DNA of 64,000 bases from Desulfurococcales archaeon. Its GTDB lineage: Archaea > Thermoproteota > Thermoprotei_A > Sulfolobales > AG1. The notes under the pieces were generated by a model. That model saw only the letters and a program-made list of their open reading frames with translations. It did no database searches and was not told the origin of the DNA. Where the stretch lies: the NCBI GenBank assembly GCA_009903825.1, contig WYEN01000039.1, forward strand, positions 1 through 64,000, given 5' to 3'. Positions within the stretch are counted from its first letter, which is position 1, and every line of letters starts with the position of its first letter. Position numbers and translations under genes: made by a program. This document shows, piece after piece, positions 17,723 through 25,061 of the stretch.

Positions 17723-18738
17723 TGAGTCATATAATACTCTGAGACATGATCTCTATACATCTTTATATTGCCCGTATAAGAAGGATCTATGCCAAGTCTT
17801 TCGGCGGCGATGCTTGATGAGAGACCTGCTATATATGCACCTGCAAACATCTTAGATATATAGCTCTCGTTCTCTGGGAGAGCAATCTCTATTAATCTAA
17901 GATCCTCTGTTTTCTCAGAGATCTTTCTTAATAAGCCATAGACAAGCTCGCTCTCAAGATCTATAGGGTCATGGATATAATAAATTGATGTGGATAAGCC
18001 TTCTCTTAATGTCTCTATAAAATTGTGGCCAGCCTCTGGAAACACTGCTGTTTCTACAAAATATTTCAGATTTTCAGCATATTCTGTTCTGAAACGTTCT
18101 GTAACAACATCATATTTATATGTAGATATAAATACAATCCTTCTTTTATTTCTAATATCCTCTATAACTTCTTCCGCAACTCTCTCTGACAAAGGATCTA
18201 GCTCTGAAACCTTTTTAGAGAGATTTTTCAAAGAAGATTTTATCACCTCCATATCTAGACCTAACAGCTCGATCATTTTTAAAGCTCCTATAAAAAGATA
18301 TGGTAGCGAAGCTCTTGGAAGAAGACCTTTTTCAACTTTAACTATGGGAGCGCCATCTCTCGAAGCCTCTTCGTAAAGAGCTCCTCCGCTTGTGACAACT
18401 CCACGCTCTATATTTTCATCACGAGATCTTCTGTATACTCTCAGAGTCTCAGCAGTGTCTCCTGAATAGCTTACAGCAATAAGAAAAAGCTCTTTTTTAA
18501 AATCTTTCAGATAAGATGGCATGTAGGCGTGTTTTCCTGATAAGATCATAATCTTTTGTTTATCAAATTCTTCTTCAAATATTTTTCGAATAAAATCTCC
18601 TATGATCCCTGATCCTCCCATCCCAGTTATATAAACGATCTTCTTGGAGTATATATTTCTCCTATTCTCAATATCTAGTTCTAACGCCTTAATAATCATT
18701 TCATCCCATGACCTGTAGACATCACGGAGACGAGCCAT
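17719..18738 (-). CDS. Bifunctional phosphoglucose/phosphomannose isomerase
   Basis: A 339-residue SIS-fold isomerase interconverting glucose-6-P, mannose-6-P and fructose-6-P. The signatures are GMGGSGIIGDF near residue 40, SYSGDTAETL near residue 90 for phosphate binding, ERFRTEYAENLK and PEAGHNFIE, plus a C-terminal catalytic-type lysine and histidine region (NIKMYRDHVSEY). The length fits the archaeal bifunctional family. It is co-transcribed with the cobalamin adenosyltransferase gene by overlap, although the functions are unrelated. Confidence 0.9.
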   Translation of the reverse strand: MARLRDVYRSWDEMIIKALELDIENRRNIYSKKIVYITGMGGSGIIGDFIRKIFEEEFDKQKIMILSGKHAYMPSYLKDFKKELFLIAVSYSGDTAETLRVYRRSRDENIERGVVTSGGALYEEASRDGAPIVKVEKGLLPRASLPYLFIGALKMIELLGLDMEVIKSSLKNLSKKVSELDPLSERVAEEVIEDIRNKRRIVFISTYKYDVVTERFRTEYAENLKYFVETAVFPEAGHNFIETLREGLSTSIYYIHDPIDLESELVYGLLRKISEKTEDLRLIEIALPENESYISKMFAGAYIAGLSSSIAAERLGIDPSYTGNIKMYRDHVSEYYMTH

Positions 18739-18828
18739 TTAGATAGCCTCTTGATAAAAATTTGTTTGTTATAATAAATTGTTGTTATCAGAGAATACAA
18801 TTATATTCTTTGATGTATCCATTAAAAA

Positions 18829-18833
18829 GGTGA
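18829..18833 (+). promoter_or_regulatory. Ribosome-binding site that points to an AUA start for tyrS
   Basis: GGTGA, complementary to the archaeal 16S 3-prime end, lies six bases before ATA 18840. That ATA is the first residue position of the conserved TyrRS N-terminus. No ATG, GTG or TTG is in frame between the upstream TGA (18831) and GTG 18888. Confidence 0.5.
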
Positions 18834-18839
18834 AGTCGA

Positions 18840-19919
18840 ATAGACCTAGAGGAGAAGCTCAATATTGTTCTTGAGGGAACTGAGGAGGTGATATTAGTAG
18901 ATGAGCTGAAAAAACTTTTAGAGACTGGTGGAGTAGGCTACCTAGGTTTTGAGCCCTCCGGAGTTTTTCATATTGGGTGGATTGTGTGGGCTTTGAAATT
19001 CAGAGATCTAATCAAGGCAGGGATCAGAATGAAGCTTCTGGCAGCAACATGGCATGCATGGGTTAATGATAAGCTTGGAGGCGACATGGATCTTATTAAA
19101 AAAGCTGCTGAACATGTCTTCGAAGTTTTAGACGCTTTAGATATTAGAAGAGGTGAATATGAAATTGTTTATGCTGAAGATCTTGTCTCAGACCCTGGCT
19201 ACTGGGCTCTATTGTTAAAAGTGGCTAAAAACACCAGTCTTGCAAGAGCAAAAAGAGCTCTCACAATCATGGGGAGAAGATCAGATGAGGCTGAGACAGA
19301 TTTCTCAAAGCTGATTTATCCTTTCATGCAGGTCACAGACATATTCTACATGGATCTTGACTTGGCGTTAGGAGGCATTGATCAGAGAAAAGCTCATATG
19401 CTTACGAGAGAGCTTGCCGAGAAACTTAAGAGAAAAAAGATTGTTGCAGTACACACTCCTCTGATACCATCTCTACAAGGTCCTAGCATGGGTAGGATGG
19501 AGACTTCTCAAATAGAGATTGATGAGAGATATTCAGAGATTAAAATGAGTAAATCAAAACCTGAGACAGCAATTTTTGTCACAGACCAGCCTGAGGAGAT
19601 AGAGAGAAAAATATTAAAGGCGTACTGCCCACCGAAAGAAGTGGAGGACAATCCTATAATATCTATAGCACAAAATATAATTCTAAGGATCCAGAGAAAA
19701 TTTGTTGTTGAGAGACCAGAGAAATATGGAGGCGATATAGAGATAAGATCTTCTGAAGAACTGATCAAACTATATAAAGAAGGAAGTCTACATCCACTAG
19801 ATCTTAAGAAGGCAGTAGCTAAAGAATTAATCAGAATTTTAGAGCCTGTGAGAAACAGATTATCTACAGAAAGATCTAGAGAGATAATAATGGAGATAAT
19901 GAGAAAAAGTAGAAGATGA
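18840..19919 (+). CDS. tyrS: Tyrosyl-tRNA synthetase, apparent AUA start
   Basis: An archaeal-type TyrRS of about 359 residues (class I). The HIGH-like motif is FHIGW near residue 44, and the KMSKS loop appears as KMSKSKPETA. YPFMQVTDIFYMDLDLALGG and the IDQRKAHML tyrosine-binding segment are present. The first possible canonical start, GTG 18888, would remove sixteen residues (IDLEEKLNIVLEGTEE) that align with the start of other archaeal TyrRSs. That extension begins at ATA 18840 with GGTGA at correct spacing, so I place the start there. A G-to-A change or sequencing error at the start codon is the alternative. Confidence 0.9.
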   Translation: MDLEEKLNIVLEGTEEVILVDELKKLLETGGVGYLGFEPSGVFHIGWIVWALKFRDLIKAGIRMKLLAATWHAWVNDKLGGDMDLIKKAAEHVFEVLDALDIRRGEYEIVYAEDLVSDPGYWALLLKVAKNTSLARAKRALTIMGRRSDEAETDFSKLIYPFMQVTDIFYMDLDLALGGIDQRKAHMLTRELAEKLKRKKIVAVHTPLIPSLQGPSMGRMETSQIEIDERYSEIKMSKSKPETAIFVTDQPEEIERKILKAYCPPKEVEDNPIISIAQNIILRIQRKFVVERPEKYGGDIEIRSSEELIKLYKEGSLHPLDLKKAVAKELIRILEPVRNRLSTERSREIIMEIMRKSRR

Positions 19920-19992
19920 GATACGTAAAAATAAAAACATAAGCATTAATGTATAGAAGTATTCATAGTCTTTCTTATTAGCAGAAGATGTT

Positions 19993-20035
19993 TACAACTG
20001 AAAGCCTCGCCCTTAAGGGCGGGAAGGAGGTTTAG
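19993..20035 (+). repeat. Solitary IS200/IS605-type left-end-like hairpin
   Basis: The sequence around 20006-20023 forms a stem CCTCGCCC/GGGCGGG with loop TTAA, preceded by ACAACTGAAAG and followed by AAGGAGG. The same arrangement precedes the TnpB gene at 55.6 kb and recurs at 49.46 kb and, inverted, at 59.31 kb. No transposase lies beside it. The 382-base spacer 19920-20301 otherwise holds a possible 38-codon ORF and the promoter of the deoxyhypusine synthase gene. Confidence 0.6.
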
Positions 20036-20076
20036 GTTTTATACAATTGTTAAAATGCTCATAAACTTTTGAAAAA

Positions 20077-20193
20077 TTAGCTTGCTGGAGCACCAATTGA
20101 GTATAAAATCTCCAGCTCATATAAAATTCGATCTTTTTCATTTATCATAGCATCTTTTCTTTTTCTATCTATTTTTATATATACTCTGCTCAT
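20077..20193 (-). CDS. Possible 38-residue small ORF, unknown
   Basis: A short frame from ATG 20193 to TAA 20077 encodes a charged peptide starting MSRVYIKIDRKRKDAM. It has a heptad-like Lys/Glu stretch and ends GAPAS. I see no clear ribosome-binding site and recognise no family. It may be a small antitoxin-like protein, a gene remnant left with the neighbouring end-like hairpin, or chance. Confidence 0.25.
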   Translation of the reverse strand: MSRVYIKIDRKRKDAMINEKDRILYELEILYSIGAPAS

Positions 20194-20301
20194 ATGTCTA
20201 CCCGATTGATTCTAGGCTTGATATAAATAAAAAGTTGTGTATCAAACGATTTTAACAGTTGTATAATATAAGGATGCTTATAAAATTTCCTTCATATTTA
20301 T

Positions 20302-21258
20302 ATGGGAAGAATTTTGAAGAGGATCATTGATGTAAAAATGGATCCCGACATGAAAATCATAGATCTTATGAGAATATATGATGATATACATGGCTTTGTG
20401 GCCTCATCAATAAGTAGAGGAGCTGAGATTCTTAGAGAAATGCTTTTTAACAGCGATCTTAGGTTTCTAGCTTTTACAGGAAACATAGTTGCCACAGGAC
20501 TGAGAGGCATATTAGCTCAGCTTTTAGATTCAAGAGTCTTTAATGTTGTAATAACAACTTGTGGCGCGATAGATCATGATATAGCAAGATCTCTTGATCC
20601 AGATGGCTATTTTAAAGGAAGTTTTGAGGCTGATGATAAAGAGCTTCATGAAAAAAAGATTCATAGGCTTGGAAACATATTTATAAAAATGGAAAGCTAT
20701 GGACCATTGATCGAGAGATTTACTTATGAATTAATCGATGAGCTGATCAAGATCAAAAAAGAGTGGGGTGTAAGAGAGATCCTTAGAGAAGCTGGTAGAA
20801 AACTTATGAATATCGAGACATCAATATTAGGAGCCGCTTATAGAAATAATATACCTATTTATGTGCCAGGGATAACAGACGGAGCTTTTGGAACAGCTTT
20901 GTTTACTAAAGGAAGATTAACGGGACTTAAAATAGATCTTTTTAAAGACATGAGCGAGCTTTCAGACTTAGTCTTCAGATCAAAATCTTCAGGAGCTTTA
21001 ATTATCGGCGGAGGAATAAGCAAACATCATACAATATGGTGGAACCAGTTTAAAGAAGGTCTTAATTATGCAGTTTATATCACAACTGCACAGGAGTATG
21101 ATGGGTCTCTTAGTGGAGCAAAAACTCGAGAAGCGATTAGCTGGGGAAAGATAAATATTAAAGCCAGACATGAGGTCATATATTCAGAGGCGTCTATAGT
21201 TCTTCCTATACTAGCAGTCTTTATACTTTATGTGCTTAAAGACTCATCAAGATCTTAG
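20302..21258 (+). CDS. dys: Deoxyhypusine synthase
   Basis: A 318-residue enzyme that transfers the aminobutyl group of spermidine to a lysine of aIF5A, using NAD. The NAD/spermidine segments FTGNIVATGLRG, TTCGAIDHDIAR and IYVPGITDGAFG are present, and the active-site lysine lies in GGGISKHHT near residue 240. The C-terminal ITTAQEYDGSLSGAK matches the family. The start is ATG 20302 with a TATA-like run (GCTTATAAAA) about 25-30 bases upstream, suggesting a leaderless or short-leader transcript. Confidence 0.95.
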   Translation: MGRILKRIIDVKMDPDMKIIDLMRIYDDIHGFVASSISRGAEILREMLFNSDLRFLAFTGNIVATGLRGILAQLLDSRVFNVVITTCGAIDHDIARSLDPDGYFKGSFEADDKELHEKKIHRLGNIFIKMESYGPLIERFTYELIDELIKIKKEWGVREILREAGRKLMNIETSILGAAYRNNIPIYVPGITDGAFGTALFTKGRLTGLKIDLFKDMSELSDLVFRSKSSGALIIGGGISKHHTIWWNQFKEGLNYAVYITTAQEYDGSLSGAKTREAISWGKINIKARHEVIYSEASIVLPILAVFILYVLKDSSRS

Positions 21259-21373
21259 GCAATATCAATAAGATATCAATAAGTATAATAAATATGGATC
21301 AAGCCATAGCTGTGATACCAATTAAAAATGCTTTAATCGCTCATATATTTAGACATTGCTCGTCTTTAATGAT

Positions 21374-21398
21374 AGTTGATATGTTAAAAATATCAACT
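21374..21398. terminator. Inverted repeat between convergent genes
   Basis: AGTTGATAT (21374-21382) and ATATCAACT (21390-21398) form a 9-bp stem with a seven-base loop. It sits between the ends of the deoxyhypusine synthase and nucleotidyltransferase genes, which converge on this spacer. A transcript-end role is inferred from position. Confidence 0.35.
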
Positions 21399-21416
21399 CA
21401 GATCAAGCCTAAAGCA

Positions 21417-21986
21417 TTATATGTTTATACCAACAGATCTTAGTCTTGAGATTATCATCTTCTCCTCGTCTTCAAAATATGATATGGTCTCTCTGATTAT
21501 TGAGAGATCCAGTCTTAGCTTTCTCTCATTAACAAGATCTTTGATTAATGAAAGTTTCTCGATATCTTTGCTACTGCCTGTCCTGGCTTTCAAAACCACA
21601 TAATGCTCTGGAAGAATCATTTTAATAATTAAATCTCCGATTTTTATGTCTCTAGATCTTTCTATTATCTCTTGCGGGATATAGAAATCATATATGTTTT
21701 CAAAGATCTCTATCTCGATCTCGTATTCATCCTTTCTCATGGTAATCTTTGGCGTTCCAAACTCTGTGAGACCGAAGTCCCAACCTTTCTTGTAGCATAT
21801 TTCTCTTAATCTATCTTCTTGCTCTAGAATAGATCCTTTATATATAAAAAGATCTAGATCTTCATTGAATCTTTTTTCGCCAATGTTATAATAGAGAGCA
21901 ACACTTCCTATAATAGCTATATTAAGACCGAGCTCTTTTATAAGTATATTAAAAAGATCTGTTAGATCGTTAAGAGAATACTCCAA
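21417..21986 (-). CDS. Nucleotidyltransferase-fold protein (pol-beta superfamily, MNT/AbiEii-like)
   Basis: A 189-residue protein. Near residues 24-48 it shows the minimal nucleotidyltransferase signature, a Gly-Ser (AIIGSVALYY) followed by an Asp-x-Asp pair (EDLDLFIY). A later region, EHYVVLKARTGSSKDIEK, matches the substrate-side segment of stand-alone kanamycin-transferase-like or AbiEii-like proteins. No HEPN partner is adjacent. It may be an orphan toxin-type or housekeeping NTase. Confidence 0.65.
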   Translation of the reverse strand: MEYSLNDLTDLFNILIKELGLNIAIIGSVALYYNIGEKRFNEDLDLFIYKGSILEQEDRLREICYKKGWDFGLTEFGTPKITMRKDEYEIEIEIFENIYDFYIPQEIIERSRDIKIGDLIIKMILPEHYVVLKARTGSSKDIEKLSLIKDLVNERKLRLDLSIIRETISYFEDEEKMIISRLRSVGINI

Positions 21987-22074
21987 ATCTTCTTAACACC
22001 ATCAGAGAATATATTTTGTATAACATATATATTAACATGATGATGAAACGACGGTATAATGATCTGTGATTAGA

Positions 22075-23199
22075 TTATCCTTGACTGATCTCTTCAGAAT
22101 ATTTTGTTCCAGATATGCTTAGCTCCACCAGTATATCTATAAGATATTCAGATATGTCTGTGAGATAATCATATATTCTTATAAGATGATATCTAAAGAT
22201 CTCGTCTGGAAATGAAAGTTCTTTTAAAAGTTTTTCTCTGAAACTTTTTTTAACATTAATAATTTTAGACAAATCAGTTATTATCTTTTTAACGTCAGGC
22301 ACATCTTCGGTAATCTTTGTATCAAATATGTTTTTAAGAACCATCTCGAGATAATTGTTTACATATATAAAATGTCTCATGATCTCGTTTATCACCTCTC
22401 TCAATTTCTTAATATCTTCGACACTGAATCTTTTTTCAAGAATATATTTCACAGACTCTGAAGCATGATCTCCTATTCTCTCTAAAATATTACTTATTGA
22501 GATTAACATAGACAATATCCTCTGATCAACCCCTGGATCTATACTTAGATCTGTAAGAATCTTATTATATAATCTCCGGATCTCTAATCTGGCATCATCT
22601 ATTTCTGTGTCAAGCTCTTCAACATCTTCTATATCTATATCAAATCTTTTATGCATCTCTTCAGGTTTGTTTGGCTCTTCTAATAATTCTGTATAATCTT
22701 TAAGCATACTTAAGAGAAAAGAGACGCTGTTAAACTCTTTTATTAACATAGATCTGAGATCTGACTTCTCAGCAACCTCTCTTATTATTATATAATTTCT
22801 TCCTTCTTCATAGATCTCAAAACCTTTTAAATGTCTTAAAAGTATTCTAAGTTTTTTTCTCTCATCAATATTTATGTTCTTTTTAGAGTAGATTCTGAGA
22901 GACTTATAACCTAATATATATAAAGAGATCAATATATATCTTAATGTTTCTTCATCAATATCATCTATCGAGATTTCTACAGTCTTTGTCTCTGTTGTTA
23001 TAGGCTCTATCATAAGTCTTTTTCCAAGTCCTCTTATATAAACTCTTGATCCTTTTCTGATAAAATTTTTCTCACACCAGTCTTTAGGAAGATATATTAC
23101 ATAAGAGTCTCTAATCATCTGAACAGCTCTTATCTCAGATATACTAGTGCTCAACCTCTTCTCCATATAAACTTTTACTACAGAATATTTTATGAACAT
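22075..23199 (-). CDS. PhoU-like regulator with N-terminal AbrB-type domain
   Basis: A protein of about 363-374 residues. The first 50 residues carry an AbrB/SpoVT-like strand pattern (IRDSYVIYLPKDWCEKN then GSRVYI). The rest is a helical PhoU-type bundle with acidic clusters and metal-binding-type sequences such as ERIGDHASESVKYI. In archaea such proteins are thought to regulate phosphate uptake. The start is probably the second ATG at 23166 (MEKRLST), because homologues begin near there. ATG 23199 is also open. No phosphate transporter is adjacent. The MFS gene is divergent. Confidence 0.8.
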   Translation of the reverse strand: MFIKYSVVKVYMEKRLSTSISEIRAVQMIRDSYVIYLPKDWCEKNFIRKGSRVYIRGLGKRLMIEPITTETKTVEISIDDIDEETLRYILISLYILGYKSLRIYSKKNINIDERKKLRILLRHLKGFEIYEEGRNYIIIREVAEKSDLRSMLIKEFNSVSFLLSMLKDYTELLEEPNKPEEMHKRFDIDIEDVEELDTEIDDARLEIRRLYNKILTDLSIDPGVDQRILSMLISISNILERIGDHASESVKYILEKRFSVEDIKKLREVINEIMRHFIYVNNYLEMVLKNIFDTKITEDVPDVKKIITDLSKIINVKKSFREKLLKELSFPDEIFRYHLIRIYDYLTDISEYLIDILVELSISGTKYSEEISQG

Positions 23200-23228
23200 G
23201 TTTCAGAAATATTCAGGTGTTTTAAGAG

Positions 23229-24446
23229 ATGAGAGAAGGCGCTGTTAGAAGCTTAAGAGAATTATATGTTGTTCTCTTGCTATTAGGAGTAGCCTATTCT
23301 TCTTATGCTCTCGCCTATTCCTCTTATGTTTATCTGGCTAGATATTATGCAGAATCTCATGGAGTAGATTATGATAAACAGGCGTTCTACCAGATCATTG
23401 CAAATGTTATGTCTATAATTGGCATGACAAGCATTTTATGGCTTAACAAAAAATTTAACATGTTTGTCATAGCATCTTTATACACTTTTCTTCTAGCATT
23501 ATCGCCAACAATAGCTTTATCAAAAGATCCGTTTGTAATGATACCTTTATCTATCGTTATAATGGAGATATCTTTTCAGACAGGAATTATAGCAAGAAAT
23601 CTCATGATCATAGAGATCGGAGGTTCTTATCTAGGCAGGATACTAGGATTTCTCATGACAATTAACTCTTTAATGATGATCATAGGACCTGTCGCAGGCT
23701 ATAAAATAAAAGAAGTAGCAGGCTATAACATCATCTTTCTTCTTTCTTCATCTCTTTTCCTAATCTCTGGAGCAATGATATTGTCTGTTAATACATACAT
23801 CAATAGAAATTTGGATAGAGAATTTCGTAAGAAAGAAGCTTCTTTTAAAAATGTCTCTGTGATAAGACATCTACACACGATTTTGAAAAATAGGAAGCTG
23901 ATTTATTTTATTATATTTGCATCTATAGACAGGTTCTCATATAATCTATGGGCTCAGCTCATATTTGCGTTGACAGCCTCTGAAAATATCAGGGCAGAGG
24001 TCGTGTCAATTACATATTCTATTCAGAATCTCTCGTGGTTTGTCTCTCAATACATCTTCGGCTTGTTAAGTGATAAGATCAATCCTGTTTATATATTGTT
24101 TTTATCTGAATTTTTAACAGGTTTATCGGCTTATTTGTTGGCTGAAGGAATCTATTTGTATAGTGATATATACATAGTTTTCTCATTTATTTTGATAGGT
24201 CTCTCAATAGCTTCTTGGATCCCGTCTTACAATAAATACATACAGATCAATATTAAAAAAGATGATAGAACAATATTTATGACATCTGTTAATATATTGG
24301 CATCTTTAACAGGCTTCTCAGCACCATTGATCAGTGTTTATTTAAAAGATCTTTTGTTAAAAGGATTAGGACATCTATATATCGCAACTATTCTTCACAT
24401 TATTAATGCATCTATATTTTTGTATACTCAGAGAAGAGAGAGATAG
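23229..24446 (+). CDS. Major facilitator superfamily transporter
   Basis: A 405-residue protein with about twelve hydrophobic segments in two groups of six, separated by a basic loop near residues 195-220. The short N-terminal tail and the placement of charged loops fit MFS carriers. No substrate signature is evident. It starts 30 bases from the divergent PhoU-like gene. A C/D box RNA follows 36 bases after its stop. Confidence 0.8.
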   Translation: MREGAVRSLRELYVVLLLLGVAYSSYALAYSSYVYLARYYAESHGVDYDKQAFYQIIANVMSIIGMTSILWLNKKFNMFVIASLYTFLLALSPTIALSKDPFVMIPLSIVIMEISFQTGIIARNLMIIEIGGSYLGRILGFLMTINSLMMIIGPVAGYKIKEVAGYNIIFLLSSSLFLISGAMILSVNTYINRNLDREFRKKEASFKNVSVIRHLHTILKNRKLIYFIIFASIDRFSYNLWAQLIFALTASENIRAEVVSITYSIQNLSWFVSQYIFGLLSDKINPVYILFLSEFLTGLSAYLLAEGIYLYSDIYIVFSFILIGLSIASWIPSYNKYIQINIKKDDRTIFMTSVNILASLTGFSAPLISVYLKDLLLKGLGHLYIATILHIINASIFLYTQRRER

Positions 24447-24481
24447 AGATATTAACTTCTTTTATAATGTATATAATGAGT

Positions 24482-24530
24482 GTGATGAGGCTCGAAAGGT
24501 CGGATGTGTGAAGAGCCCGCGCAGGTCTGA
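24482..24530 (+). ncRNA. C/D box guide RNA (candidate 1)
   Basis: Box C GTGATGA (24482-24488), a 12-nt guide, box D-prime CGGA (24501-24504), a 3-nt spacer, box C-prime GTGAAGA (24508-24514), a 12-nt guide and box D CTGA (24527-24530). This is the standard archaeal double-guide layout for 2-prime-O-methylation by fibrillarin, Nop5 and L7Ae. The segment is much more G+C-rich than the flanking spacer, as expected for rRNA- or tRNA-matching guides. It lies between the MFS gene and a convergent small HTH gene. Confidence 0.75.
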
Positions 24531-24536
24531 ACCATA

Positions 24537-24872
24537 TCAATATACTGAGACTTTAGAGACGTCTTTTGTTAATTTTCTGAATATGTTAATGAGAATAGCT
24601 CCTTTATCACTAATTTTTAATCTAAGAGGATCATCTGATGTCTTTTCTATAAAACCGTTTTCTGTTAAATAAATTAATGCAGATGTGAAAAGATTCTCGT
24701 CATTAAAACCTATAGTTTTAGTCACAACTTCGGCAATATCTTTGATGCTATAATCTTTCTTAGGATCTAGATCCATGATATATAATATTGCGAGAGGATA
24801 TGACACTGCAAGATCTTTTTTTCTCAGATTATTCAGATCAGGATATCTTATTGATGTGAGTGAGCCGCTCAT
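24537..24872 (-). CDS. Small winged-helix protein
   Basis: A 111-residue protein. Residues 25-85 (SYPLAILYIMDLD..., YSIKDIAEVVTKTIG..., LFTSALIYLTENGFIEKTS) have the helix-turn-helix then wing arrangement of a winged-helix domain, ending with a strand (LRLKISDKGAILI). It is probably a transcription factor, with an unknown target. It is convergent with the C/D RNA and divergent from the Lhr helicase gene across a 189-base spacer. Confidence 0.6.
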   Translation of the reverse strand: MSGSLTSIRYPDLNNLRKKDLAVSYPLAILYIMDLDPKKDYSIKDIAEVVTKTIGFNDENLFTSALIYLTENGFIEKTSDDPLRLKISDKGAILINIFRKLTKDVSKVSVY

Positions 24873-25061
24873 TCAGATCACTTCATTAAGAGAGCTATAT
24901 TATGTCTCTAATAAAAATCATAGGCTACAGATCTTTTTATTAACAGAACAAAATTTTAATACATATTTAACAAGGTTTAGATCAAATGATTCTCAGGATA
25001 AAATTTATAACGTCTATCAAAAAATATGCTAAGATATTAGGAGAGTGTAAAGGGTTATAAA

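Noticed and set aside
18740-18839. tyrS start by frameshift from another frame
   Set aside because: The GTG in the GGTGA site opens a frame unrelated to TyrRS and ends quickly, so no shift can restore the protein.
22040-22088. ATGATGATGA followed by CTGA, a possible fifth C/D box RNA
   Set aside because: No acceptable D-prime and C-prime pair, low G+C guide sequence, and the CTGA lies inside the PhoU-like coding region.
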